64,000 nucleotides of DNA from NCBI GenBank assembly GCA_910575565.1, contig CAJTFL010000016.1, positions 31,464 through 95,463 on the forward strand, written 5' to 3'. Of this stretch, positions 17,492 to 27,000 are shown in pieces. Each line of letters starts with the position of its first letter. The first letter of the stretch is position 1. Both the position numbers and the translations under genes were made by a program. Under the pieces are notes generated by a model. That model saw only the letters and a program-made list of their open reading frames with translations, was not told the origin of the DNA and searched no databases. The DNA comes from Lachnospiraceae bacterium. Lineage in GTDB: Bacteria; Bacillota; Clostridia; Lachnospirales; Lachnospiraceae.

Positions 17492-18838
17492 CTATATATC
17501 AAGCGGCAGCCAGACTCCATCCCGGATCACCTTCACCCGGTCATGATAAGGGGCAAATTCGGGAACGGAGGCAAAGTCCTCCGGCCGCTGGGTATGCATG
17601 GGAATAATAGTTTTTGGATTTGCCAGCTTGATCACCTTAGCAATGGTTTCCACATAAGCGTGCCCGCTGGTATGCAAAACCTGATAAGGGTGTCCGCCGA
17701 TAAACCGCAGCAAATCCTTATCGGCATGATCTCCCTTAAGATACCCATTCCACATGGAGTAGATAATCTGCCCGTCCCCATCAAAAAACTTATCACGCAG
17801 CGCCTCAAAAGGGCTTAAATAAATTTCCGGGTAGGTATTCTTTCTGGCCAGCAGGACAAAGCCGTCCCGCTTAAGCTCTTCATCCGTTACGGAACGAAAC
17901 CACAAAGGATTCTTCATAGAATCTCCGATTTTGCGCAGCATGGCCCACCGGCTGTCCGGCTTTCCCAGCACCCACACTACAGGATGCTGCTTCGATGGCT
18001 GATATTGGGAAAAACTGCCCTTTCTCTCCATATCCCTCATGGCGGTAATCATAATCAATGCCTGGTATAAATCGCAGACAAACCGCAGCCTTCTTGGCGT
18101 ATGATGATAAAACTCCATAATGCTGTCCAGGTTGGTGGAAGAAACCAGGACGAAATTATACTTATGCTGCTGAAAAAGCTTCCCTGCCTCCACCCCCAGT
18201 TCCTGCTCTGACCGGACAAGGACATTCCCTATTTCCCCAGTGCGGCCAAGCATAGTGCCCTCGGTGATTAAAACATCCACCGGGCCGGGCACATACGCAT
18301 TCAATACTCTCTCCAAACGGTTTTCCTGCCCCACGATGCCATGTTCCCGGAAATCCCCGGTAAACAAGATGGTTTTGCCCGACACCTTAATGCAAAACAT
18401 ATAGGCATCCAAGGCGGAATGATCCACATAAAGGGGACGAACCTGGATACCAGGAACAGGCGTAATCCACTTCCCAGCCTTGTAAGTACTCATCCGTTCC
18501 ACTGCAGGCAGACCTTTTTCCTTCTCCTCCCGATCCAGATAGGGGACGAGGATCCGCAGGATATCCTTAGCCAAAGAGCCGATGTACATGGGGATATCCT
18601 CAGGGATCTTTTTAAACAAGCCATAGTGATCGCCGTGATAATGGGTGAACAAAACCGCGCTTTTCCGGGATTCGCCAAAAACCTTTGAAACCATCTCCGA
18701 ATCCTTCGTTTCTGCGGTTTCGTCTGTTCCCGGAAGATTGGCTCCGAAATCTATAAGAATACGGCTCTCTCCTGTGCTAATCTCCGTGCAGCAGCCGCCG
18801 ATCTGGCTGCTGCCTCGGTGGATCATGATACCTGCCAT
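17492..18838 (-). CDS. MBL-fold metallo-hydrolase, RNase J-like
   Basis: The 448-aa protein has the metallo-beta-lactamase motif H66-Y-H68-G-D70-H71, a phosphate-binding GDFREHG segment, and later LHTSGHA and a C-terminal IIPMHTQ, the layout of the beta-CASP/RNase J branch. It could be a ribonuclease or phosphoesterase acting in the cytosol; substrate unknown. GGAGG precedes the ATG. It lies downstream of promoter P2 and a small truncated frame, so it is likely part of the palindrome-controlled group. Confidence 0.88.
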   Translation of the reverse strand: MAGIMIHRGSSQIGGCCTEISTGESRILIDFGANLPGTDETAETKDSEMVSKVFGESRKSAVLFTHYHGDHYGLFKKIPEDIPMYIGSLAKDILRILVPYLDREEKEKGLPAVERMSTYKAGKWITPVPGIQVRPLYVDHSALDAYMFCIKVSGKTILFTGDFREHGIVGQENRLERVLNAYVPGPVDVLITEGTMLGRTGEIGNVLVRSEQELGVEAGKLFQQHKYNFVLVSSTNLDSIMEFYHHTPRRLRFVCDLYQALIMITAMRDMERKGSFSQYQPSKQHPVVWVLGKPDSRWAMLRKIGDSMKNPLWFRSVTDEELKRDGFVLLARKNTYPEIYLSPFEALRDKFFDGDGQIIYSMWNGYLKGDHADKDLLRFIGGHPYQVLHTSGHAYVETIAKVIKLANPKTIIPMHTQRPEDFASVPEFAPYHDRVKVIRDGVWLPLDI

Positions 18839-18862
18839 TGTCTTGCTTTCCTCCTTCCTTTA

Positions 18863-18973
18863 CTATGTCCAATGCGGCGCGCGATTGAAGATTCTTACAT
18901 AATTCCTGCGGTAATTCAGCTTCTGCAAATGCTCCCTGACTGCCTGAGAATCAATAAATGGATAAATATCCAT
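18863..18973 (-). pseudogene. Short conserved-looking N-terminal fragment
   Basis: A 36-aa frame reads MDIYPFIDSQAVREHLQKLN then YRRNYVRIFNRAPHWT and stops 24 bp before the hydrolase gene. AGGAAGAGG precedes its ATG at fair spacing. The start looks like a normal protein beginning, but the product ends abruptly, so I read it as the truncated first part of a longer gene. A short leader peptide is the alternative. Confidence 0.5.
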
Positions 18974-19014
18974 GATTTCCTCTTCCTCCTCGCTTTTTTG
19001 GCATTGCTGCACAG

Positions 19015-19057
19015 AGTATACCACAAGGCTTTTGGTTATCGCGTCATTGGTGTGACG
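19015..19057 (-). promoter_or_regulatory. Promoter P2 with CGTCA-N6-TGACG palindrome
   Basis: The minus strand carries CGTCACACCAATGACGC (complement of 19041-19057), a perfect CGTCA/TGACG dyad, exactly 20 bp before the -10 box TATACT (19015-19020). It drives the small frame and the MBL-fold gene. The surrounding ~58 bp is nearly identical to P3 at 19940. Confidence 0.75.
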
Positions 19058-19064
19058 GGTCAAA

Positions 19065-19889
19065 TCAAATGGGTATGCGAACGCGGCTCCTTTTTCCTAT
19101 TTCCCGAAGATAAAAAATCCTCCTATCCTCCAGCCGCAGACAGGCCAGCCGAGCCTCCGGATTGCTCTCTTTAAACCCATAACCGCAATCTAAATCATAA
19201 AAAACGCAGTCCAGCACTTTATCATAAGCACGGTATGCCTTTCCGTGATTAAACGGAAACTCATATTTTGCCGTTGTGGGAGTGTGTCCGGCCAAAATGA
19301 TCCCGTGCTCCACCCCTCCGCACATATAGGCGTCATCCCTGGCCGTGAGATAAAACTCTTCCAAGGAATCATAGGATTTATCGGTGTCTATTGTCTGTAA
19401 GCGCTCTAAATCCTCAATATAGCCCCCATGGACGATAATGCACCGGCGTCCATGCATTGCAAGCTCGTAGAAATACGGCATCTTCCGGATACAGGCTGCC
19501 CACCGGGCTAACTGGCGGAGCGTCACCTTCTTTTCCTGAATCAATGAGCCGACGGTTCCATAATAGTCAAAATAAGAAGTAAGCTGCCTGGCTGCCTGAT
19601 ATATCGACAATGTATCCTCCATGCTGTCCATTTCCAGCCCTTCTTTTTTCAGGATCATCGTCATCAGCTCCACGTAGCAAGCGAACTCCTGGTCATGGTT
19701 TCCTCTGATTAAAGTAACATTCTCTCCAGGATCCTCCATCCACTTAAGCATCTCATAGCTTTTCGGCCCTCTGTCAATATAATCGCCTGCGCAGATCAGC
19801 CGATCACTTGCAGAAAACCCGATTCTTTCCAGCATTTTCCTCATGGCATCGTAATGCCCATGGATATCTGTCATGATATAAGTACTCAT
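19065..19889 (-). CDS. PPP-family metallophosphatase
   Basis: The 274-aa product has the complete PPP motif set: D8-I-H10 (MTDIHGH), G35-D-x-x-D39-R-G, and G63-N-H65-D66, plus later HGGYIEDL and LAGHTPT. Such enzymes remove phosphate from proteins or cleave dinucleoside polyphosphates such as Ap4A; which applies is open. The ATG at 19889 is chosen because AAGGAGGGG is 7 nt upstream; a frame to 19949 exists but has no such site. It has its own copy of the palindrome promoter (P3) just upstream. Confidence 0.92.
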   Translation of the reverse strand: MSTYIMTDIHGHYDAMRKMLERIGFSASDRLICAGDYIDRGPKSYEMLKWMEDPGENVTLIRGNHDQEFACYVELMTMILKKEGLEMDSMEDTLSIYQAARQLTSYFDYYGTVGSLIQEKKVTLRQLARWAACIRKMPYFYELAMHGRRCIIVHGGYIEDLERLQTIDTDKSYDSLEEFYLTARDDAYMCGGVEHGIILAGHTPTTAKYEFPFNHGKAYRAYDKVLDCVFYDLDCGYGFKESNPEARLACLRLEDRRIFYLREIGKRSRVRIPI

Positions 19890-19939
19890 TTTCTGTCCCC
19901 TCCTTGCCTTTTTCAAACACGCTTTAATGCTTTGCATGG

Positions 19940-19982
19940 AGTATATCACAGGGCTTTTGGATACTGCGTCATTAGTGTGACG
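19940..19982 (-). promoter_or_regulatory. Promoter P3 with CGTCA-N6-TGACG palindrome
   Basis: The minus strand has CGTCACACTAATGACGC (complement of 19966-19982), then 20 bp, then TATACT (complement of 19940-19945). It drives the phosphatase gene. Together with P1 and P2 it makes three promoters with one architecture. Confidence 0.75.
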
Positions 19983-19985
19983 GGG

Positions 19986-20115
19986 CTAACAGCACTCCCC
20001 GCTGCTTGCGCAGCTAACTTAGCTCATAAACGGGCGCTCCCTCAGCGGAAACCGATAAAGGAAAATTCGTGCGAGCACGATTTTCCTTCATGCAGTTCCC
20101 ACTGGCTGAACTGTT
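19986..20115. repeat. Interspersed repeat copy A (left flank of AraC-EamA pair)
   Basis: Contains ATAAACGGGCGCTCCCTCAG, then GGAAAATTCGTGCGAGCACG and ends CACTGGCTGAACTGTTAT. The same blocks occur in reverse order and orientation at 21900-22030, so the two copies form an inverted pair around the two plus-strand genes. Confidence 0.7.
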
Positions 20116-20141
20116 ATATAAAAATGAAGATATTTTACAAG

Positions 20142-20167
20142 CCAGCACAATCTCAGGCTGGTATAAT
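20142..20167 (+). promoter_or_regulatory. Promoter and dyad upstream of the AraC gene
   Basis: A dyad CCAGC-N10-GCTGG runs directly into an extended -10 box, TGGTATAAT (TATAAT at 20162-20167). The dyad covers the -35 region, which suggests control by a bound regulator, possibly the AraC protein itself. Confidence 0.55.
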
Positions 20168-20190
20168 AGAACGGACAAGGAGGTACGCCC

Positions 20191-21027
20191 ATGAGAAAAG
20201 AAGTACGCACAGTAATCTACGATGACGAATTACACATCGAGGCTTACCATTTTGAAGGAATCGTACAGCCATTTCCGAACCATTTCCATGAATACTATGT
20301 GATCGGATTTATGGAGGACGGAGAGCGCATCCTATCCTGCAAAAATCAGGAATACACCATCACAAAGGGAGACATTCTCCTGTTCAATCCAGGGGACAGC
20401 CACGCCTGTGTTCAGAATGATGGCAGTGCGCTGGATTACCGGGGATTCAATATCACCAAAGAGGTCATGCTCAGTTTAGCAAAGGAAGTCACCGGCAGGG
20501 AGGAATTGCCCGGATTTTCCAAAAATGTAATTTTTAACAAAGAAATCACCTGCTATCTGCGCCCCCTCCACGATCTGGTGATGAAAGGCTCCGATAAATT
20601 TGGAAAAGAGGAAAATCTGCTTCTCCTGATTTCCCTGCTGATCCAGCAATACGGCCAGCCCTTTGAAAGCTGTATTCCAAAGTGCCAAGATGAAATTGAA
20701 AAAACCTGCGCCTTTATGGAACAGCACTATAACCAGCGGATTCATCTGGATCAGCTCTGCCTCTGTGCCGGATTAAGCAAATCCACCCTGCTCCGGGCCT
20801 TTGCCCGCTCAAAGGGCATCACACCCTACAGTTATCTGGAAAATATCCGCATCGGCAAAGCAAAGGAGCTGTTAGAGCAGGGAGTTTCCCCTGCCCAGGC
20901 GGCGCTGCAAACTGGGTTTTCGGATCAAAGCCACTTCACCAGCTATTTCAACCGATTTATCGGCCTGACTCCCGGTATTTATCGGGACATCTTCAAGGAT
21001 TCGGAGGAAAAGTTCCATGAAAGGTAA
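20191..21027 (+). CDS. AraC-family transcriptional regulator
   Basis: The 278-aa product has an N-terminal cupin domain (NHFHEYYVIGFMEDGERIL, GDILLFNPGDSHAC) and a C-terminal pair of helix-turn-helix motifs (LSKSTLLRAFARSKGITPY, and QTGFSDQSHFTSYFNRFIG). Such proteins sense a small molecule and activate or repress nearby genes. AAGGAGG lies 7 nt before the ATG. The end overlaps the transporter gene by 11 bp, so the regulator probably controls the transporter. Confidence 0.93.
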   Translation: MRKEVRTVIYDDELHIEAYHFEGIVQPFPNHFHEYYVIGFMEDGERILSCKNQEYTITKGDILLFNPGDSHACVQNDGSALDYRGFNITKEVMLSLAKEVTGREELPGFSKNVIFNKEITCYLRPLHDLVMKGSDKFGKEENLLLLISLLIQQYGQPFESCIPKCQDEIEKTCAFMEQHYNQRIHLDQLCLCAGLSKSTLLRAFARSKGITPYSYLENIRIGKAKELLEQGVSPAQAALQTGFSDQSHFTSYFNRFIGLTPGIYRDIFKDSEEKFHER

Positions 21028-21898
21028 ACGTACAGCGGGACATTTTTCTGCCCTGCTCACAATCATCATTTGGGGAACCACCTTTATCTCTACCAAGATT
21101 CTGCTGGCGGATTTCCAGCCGGTAGAGATACTGTTTTTCCGTTTTGTCATGGGGCTGCTGGCCCTATTGGCGGTTTATCCACACCCTTTAAAAGGGACGA
21201 ACCGTCAGCAGGAATTAACCTTTGCCGCCGCAGGCCTATGCGGGATATGCCTTTACTACCTGCTGGAAAATATTGCCCTTACCTGCACAATGGCTTCAAA
21301 CGTGGGCGTTATCATTTCCGTGGCTCCGTTTTTCACAGCAATCCTGTCCCACTTGTTTTTGAAGGAAGAAAAGCCCCCCGTTAATTTTTTCCTTGGATTT
21401 GCTGCTGCCATGACTGGGATCGCCCTTATCAGCTGGGGCGGCTCCAAACTGGAATTAAACCCCGCCGGGGACTTGCTGGCACTGCTGGCCGCGCTGATTT
21501 GGGCTTGCTATTCTGTGCTGACAAAGAAAATCAGCAGCTACGGCTACCACACTATCCTCACCACCCGGCGGGTGTTCTGCTATGGCATCCTGTTCATGCT
21601 TCCGACACTGTTTCTGTTTGATTTTAAGCTGGACTTAACAAGATTTGCAAATCCCATGTACCTGTTCAACATTCTCTTTTTAGGGTTAGGCGCATCAGCC
21701 ATGTGCTTTGTCACCTGGAATTTCGCTGTCAAGGCGCTGGGGGCAGTCAAGACGAGCATTTATATCTACATGGTTCCTGTCATTACCGTGGCGGCTTCGG
21801 TGTTAATTCTCCATGAAAAAATCACCGCCCTGGCCGCTGCCGGAACGGTTCTGACACTGGCAGGACTCCTCCTGTCCGAGAGCAAATTATTTGATTGA
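21017..21898 (+). CDS. EamA/DMT-family transporter
   Basis: The 293-aa product has ten hydrophobic segments arranged as two EamA repeats: TIIIWGTTFISTKILLADFQ at the start and LGLGASAMCFVTWNFAVKAL in the second half. Members export amino acids, metabolites or drugs across the inner membrane. It overlaps the AraC gene and has no separate promoter. The substrate is not predictable. Confidence 0.92.
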   Translation: MKGKRTAGHFSALLTIIIWGTTFISTKILLADFQPVEILFFRFVMGLLALLAVYPHPLKGTNRQQELTFAAAGLCGICLYYLLENIALTCTMASNVGVIISVAPFFTAILSHLFLKEEKPPVNFFLGFAAAMTGIALISWGGSKLELNPAGDLLALLAALIWACYSVLTKKISSYGYHTILTTRRVFCYGILFMLPTLFLFDFKLDLTRFANPMYLFNILFLGLGASAMCFVTWNFAVKALGAVKTSIYIYMVPVITVAASVLILHEKITALAAAGTVLTLAGLLLSESKLFD

Positions 21899-21899
21899 C

Positions 21900-22030
21900 C
21901 GTTCAGCCAGTGGGAATCGCATGAAGGAAAATCCTGCCCGCACGAATTTTCCTTTACCGATTTCCACTGAGGGAGCGCCCGTTTATGGGCAAAAAGGAGC
22001 TGCATAAGCAGCGGAGATAACATCTCATTT
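21900..22030. repeat. Interspersed repeat copy B (right flank of AraC-EamA pair)
   Basis: Begins CGTTCAGCCAGTGGGAATCG and contains GAATTTTCCTTTACCGATTT and CTGAGGGAGCGCCCGTTTAT, the inverse of copy A at 19986-20115. It starts within a few bases of the transporter stop codon. Confidence 0.7.
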
Positions 22031-22242
22031 AAACTTCTTTTATAACGCTGTGCCTCAGGATTATCTTTGTATCTTTTCAAGGTTTTAAAAAGAATACTCA
22101 TCGTTTCAGCTAACTCTTTGATTCGGCACTGACACGCAGCCTCACCAATCCCAGTATTCCTTAATTCAAAACAAGTTTCTTTGCGAGAGTAAATTTTTTC
22201 CAGTTCAAACCATTCTTCCATCCTTACTCTTTTAAGAATCAT
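22020..22242 (-). pseudogene. Hypothetical gene cut short by repeat copy B
   Basis: From 22242 the frame reads MILKRVRMEEWFELEKIYSR and continues as a plausible helical protein for about 75 residues (CRIKELAETMSILFKTLKRY), then runs into repeat sequence at about 22020. It lies 13 bp after the metallopeptidase gene in the same direction. I take it as a gene truncated by the repeat; no family recognised. Confidence 0.4.
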
Positions 22243-22255
22243 CTTAGCTTTAAAT

Positions 22256-24001
22256 TCACTCTGCTATTATGAATCCTAATTCGCTCATCCGCGTTTTTGT
22301 GGTCTGTTTAGACAAACCATAAAATTCTGCCAGTTCAGAAATCAATTTTTCCATCTGGCTCCCGCTCCTCGGATCAGCAAAACCGGTGTGATATTCTCTC
22401 AGCATCTCTTCAATCTTTCCTGTTGCCGTCTTTGCAGGCATTAGTATATAGGGAACCATACTATTTGCCTGCCATTCCATCCAATCAAAAGAACTCCGCT
22501 TTTCGGTGTCACCATGGCCAGAATCAACCGCGCAACGAATAACTCTGCCCAAATCATCTCTAACCCCCAGCATTTTCATCAACAAATGATATGGCCGATG
22601 CCTGTACCAATGAAAGCATTCATGAGCAATCATCTCATTGGCTTTTCTAAAAGTCTGCTCATAATAATGTCGGGGATCAATAAACATCATTCCGCCCTTG
22701 GCGTTCCGGATTAAAATATTCTTTTTTTCATCCTGAATATTTCCGTCCTCAAAAAAAAGTACCCCAAAGGCATCCAATCCGTCAGAAAACAGTTCCCTCT
22801 CGATAATCGTCAGCCCCATGCTTTCGGCAATCTGCCTGATGGGGACCGGCACAGCTTCCTTTAAGGCTTTCGGATAATATTTCTCCAGAAATCTGGCCGC
22901 TTCCTCATCGAAAGAGCCTTTGGGAATAACAGGCATCAATTCCCCTGCAAATTTTTCACCGCCTCCTTCCTCCATCTGCCCACATTCTGTAATCCAAACA
23001 ATCTGAAATCCGGTCAATTCAATTCCCACCAGCACCTGGCAATGTATCCTCAGCCATTTTTCCAGAAATGACATTCTGCCAGACCTTGATGCGGAATATT
23101 CCATATCGCAGGACACAATAACATCAAAACAAATATATCCTTCTTCCGGCTGCTCAATATGAACTACATTCTGTATTTTTATATCCGACAGCATCGCTTT
23201 CTTTTGCTTCATTTCTCCTTCCAGATAACGGAATGCCGCATCCCTTATTTCGCCATAACGTCTCTGGTCAATCAGTTTTTGAAGCGGGCTTTCATCCTGG
23301 GCATCATAAAAATCAAGCATAGAATCATTGAGCTGCTTTCGGATTTCCCGCCAGTTTGGCATATATAGATCCATATATGCTGTAAATACCTCGTTATGCG
23401 TCCGTTCACGCAGATGAATCAATTCATGAAGAATTACGTATTCCAGGCATTCCACAGGCTTCTGAATTAACTGAAGATTAAACCACAATCGCTTTTTATC
23501 TGTATTGCAGGTTCCCCAGCGTGTTACCATATATTTTGTCTGCCAGGACTCACAGTACAGCCCTGTAATCTGCTCCCATTTGGGCAGCAGACGTTCTATT
23601 TCGCTTTTCAGCATCATGCGATACCGCTCACGGACATAGCTTTCGCGCTGTTTTACAGAACTCTCCTCACGCATACGCAGGAAAACTTTATTTCCAACAA
23701 TTTCAAAGCGATTCTTCTGTGCATCTGAAATAAATGTCAGAAAATATTGCTTTCCCCAGATGTACATCGTTTCCCCGCTGACATACTGCCGTTTCCCGCT
23801 GCGCGGCTGTTCCTGAAACCTTTCCATCTGTTTTTTCACCCAATTGAGATTGGTTCTAGCATAGATTTCAATCGCTTTATCGTTCATGCTCAAGGGCGCG
23901 GAAATAACTACATGACCATCCGGCGGTTTCACCTGCAGATGCATATTCTTAATATTCTTTTTTTGAACCTCGATCGGTATGCCCGAGACCACGAGCCGCA
24001 T
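22256..24001 (-). CDS. Double metallopeptidase: YgjP-like plus ImmA/IrrE-like
   Basis: The 581-aa protein carries two zinc-protease motifs. The first part is YgjP/DUF45-like: VVISAPLSMNDKAIEIYART, RWGTCNTDKKRLWFNLQL and H192-E-L-I-H196. The C-terminal part is ImmA/IrrE-like: MIAHECFHWYRHRP (H460-E-C-F-H464), with MEWQANSMVPYILMPA after it. YgjP genes are known as neighbours of type I restriction genes, and ImmA/IrrE proteins cut repressors. Joining both is unusual. The gene starts 3 bp after hsdR, so it belongs to the restriction operon and may process a subunit or regulator (inference). Confidence 0.85.
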   Translation of the reverse strand: MRLVVSGIPIEVQKKNIKNMHLQVKPPDGHVVISAPLSMNDKAIEIYARTNLNWVKKQMERFQEQPRSGKRQYVSGETMYIWGKQYFLTFISDAQKNRFEIVGNKVFLRMREESSVKQRESYVRERYRMMLKSEIERLLPKWEQITGLYCESWQTKYMVTRWGTCNTDKKRLWFNLQLIQKPVECLEYVILHELIHLRERTHNEVFTAYMDLYMPNWREIRKQLNDSMLDFYDAQDESPLQKLIDQRRYGEIRDAAFRYLEGEMKQKKAMLSDIKIQNVVHIEQPEEGYICFDVIVSCDMEYSASRSGRMSFLEKWLRIHCQVLVGIELTGFQIVWITECGQMEEGGGEKFAGELMPVIPKGSFDEEAARFLEKYYPKALKEAVPVPIRQIAESMGLTIIERELFSDGLDAFGVLFFEDGNIQDEKKNILIRNAKGGMMFIDPRHYYEQTFRKANEMIAHECFHWYRHRPYHLLMKMLGVRDDLGRVIRCAVDSGHGDTEKRSSFDWMEWQANSMVPYILMPAKTATGKIEEMLREYHTGFADPRSGSQMEKLISELAEFYGLSKQTTKTRMSELGFIIAE

Positions 24002-24004
24002 CTG

Positions 24005-27000
24005 TTAATATTCCTCCTGCTTCTTAATGATTTTGAAAAGGCGTTCCATCTCCTCTTCATCCTCAAGGATCGCCAGCATCGCTCTTTTTATCCGGTTTTC
24101 CTTGATTTCATCTCCTCGAAAACCGTTCATTTTACTGTGCATTACCGCATCATGTAATTTGAGTGCCAGTTCCTCGTCCTCACCCACATTATCAAAAAGA
24201 GCCTGCAGCGCCCTGCTTTTTTGGATGCTTTCCGGGTAATTTTCATTCTCTTCCGGAGATTCCACATTCTTTGCCAGCTTAATATACTTTTCCAGTAATT
24301 CTTTATAAGAAGCCACTCCCTGCTTCCTCTCTTCAATCAGTTTCTCCAGGATAGCCGACATCTTCTCATAATACTTCGGATTGACCGTAACCCTCTCTAC
24401 CATTTTGCGCCGAATATTGTTCTCAATGGCCTCCGCCGCGCTTTGCCTTTGCCCGGATGCGGAAAAATCTGCCGTCATGGCATTCCCCTGGTCCTTCACA
24501 AAATCCAGAAGCGTCAGGTCGTCAAACTCTCCGATTTTGATGCTGTCACCGGCAATAATATAATTATCGATCAGCTTCCTCATATCCGGCTCATAAGCTT
24601 TCAGATCCAGAAAATCCCCGCTTTTATTGCCGATTATCTGCTTTAACTCAAGATAAAAGCGAACTTTGTCCTCATACTTCTTCCATTCAGAAACAGTGCA
24701 TAGATCCACCATATACGGTTTCGCCTCCGCAAAAGCCCGAACCAGCATATTGACCAGCCTGTACAGTTTTCCCCTGAGACGGGTATAGATTTCATCCATC
24801 TCTTCACTCATCCCCGCTTCCCCGCAGAAATAGTGAACATACTGCAGATCCTCCCGTGGCGCTTCCACGCCTTCGCACAGTTCTTCCAGCTCCTCATAGA
24901 CTTCTTTAAAATGCTCCATGGCTTCTTCGCTTCTGTCCTTGATCAGTCCTTCCACATCCTCCGGATCATACCCCTCAAAAGCGCCTGACGTATACTTGTC
25001 CATCGCCGCTTTGAGATTTCCGAACAATTGCTTATAGTCAACAATAAAACCAAATTCTTTTGTATCCCCATCCAGGCGGTTGACACGGCAGATTGCCTGG
25101 AACAGCCCGTGATCCTGCATCTTCTTATCTATGTATAAATAAGTGCATGGCGGAGCATCAAAACCTGTCAGAAGCTTGTCAACTACAATCAGCAGCTTCA
25201 TATTCGCTGGCTCATTGATAAACTTCTCCTTTGCCCCAGCCTCAAAGTCATCCACTCTTTTCTGTATGGAAAGCTTCTCCGGAAGATGATCCGGATCTAA
25301 TCCCAGCATACGCAAATAGATATCATATTTTTCAAATTTTTCCGTGTCCTCCTCCAGGCTTACTGTATCGGTACGTAAGTCCCCGGCCTGTGGCGTATAG
25401 GAAGAAATAATGGCGCACTGCTTAAACCCGCGCTGTTGGAATATTTCATAATATTTACAGGCAGTATAAATGCGGTCTGCCACAAGGATCGCATTGCCAT
25501 TCCCGTCCATAAGCCTGGCCTTCAAATCAAAATCCTGCATGATATCCCAGGCAACCCTTTCCAGTCTGGAACGGGAACTGTATATATTCTGCATATTCGC
25601 CCATTTCTCTTTTAATTTAGCCTTTGCTCTGGGAGAAAGAATCCGTGTCTTTACATCAAACCACTGGTCAATCCTGTCGTGGGAAGAAAGCTCCTGGGGA
25701 ATATCACGATATTCGTAGCGCAAATCCAAAACGACTCCGTCCCGCACGGCCTCATTATATTTATAGCTGTGTATATAGGTTCCAAATACTTCAATGCTGG
25801 TTTTCTTATCCTTCTTCAGCAGAGGGGTTCCGGTAAAACCAATGAAGATGGCTTTCGGCATGATAGCCTGCATAGCCGCGTGCAGCTTTCCCGACTGTGT
25901 TCTGTGGCATTCATCTACAAACACATAAATCTTTCCCTTTGCCTCAAAATCAGCAGGAAGAGCCTTCTTGAGCTCATCGATATATTTGTCATAATCCGCT
26001 TCCGTTGCCTCCCCGCCGCGTCTGCCAAACTTATGCACCAGAGAGCATAGCAGCGAATCATCATAAGAATTCAGTCTGCGCAATAAATCATCGCAGCTTT
26101 TTGTTCTGACAATCTTTTCATTGACGCCTTTATACGTCCTTTCTATCTGTTCATCCAGTTCATCACGGTCTGTCACAATCAGAATCCGTGCATCGTTACT
26201 GTGGGACAAAATCCATTTGGACAGCCAGACCATGGACAAGGTTTTTCCACTGCCCTGGGTATGCCAGATAATACCGCCCCGCTGTTTGGCAAGACGGCTC
26301 TGCGTGCGCTTTATCCCATAGTACTGATTATAGCGGCATACCTTCTTTTTCCCTTTGTCAAAAATCACGAAATTTTCAATCAAGTCAATAAAGCGCTTCT
26401 TATCAAACATCTGATACAATTGCCTAAGAAGCAGATTGTCCATTTGCTCACAGTAAGCCATGATACGGATATCCTCCGGATCCCGTTCCTCTTCGTTTTC
26501 ATGGAAGCCATCGGGTTTCCATTCCATATAGTACTTTTCTTCCGTCAATGTAGTCCCATAGCGCAGCCCTTCTATTTCATTTCCTGCCATGCACAACTGT
26601 ACGGTAGTAAAAAATGGGGCTATAAATCCGTCTCTCTGATTGGTCAGATTCTGACGGATGCCATTTGATACTGACGCGCTTTTCTTTTTCAGTTCCATCA
26701 CTGCCACGGCAATGCCATTCAGATAAATCACAAGATCCGGCCGCTTCTCCTGGCGCTCTACCACGGTAACTTCCTCTGCAATGGAAAAATGATTATTGGC
26801 CGGATTCTCCGCATCTATGAAATAGACCGTCTTTGGGGCGCTCTCCGGAGTCTCTCTGACCTTTGCGCCATATTTCAGCAGACGATAAACCTCCTGATTG
26901 GCAATGTATAATCCGTGGGTCATATCATCAGCCGTCCTGATCAACTCTGTCACAGCTTTGTCAATCAGCTTTTCTCTGTAACCACAGAGGCGCAGATACG

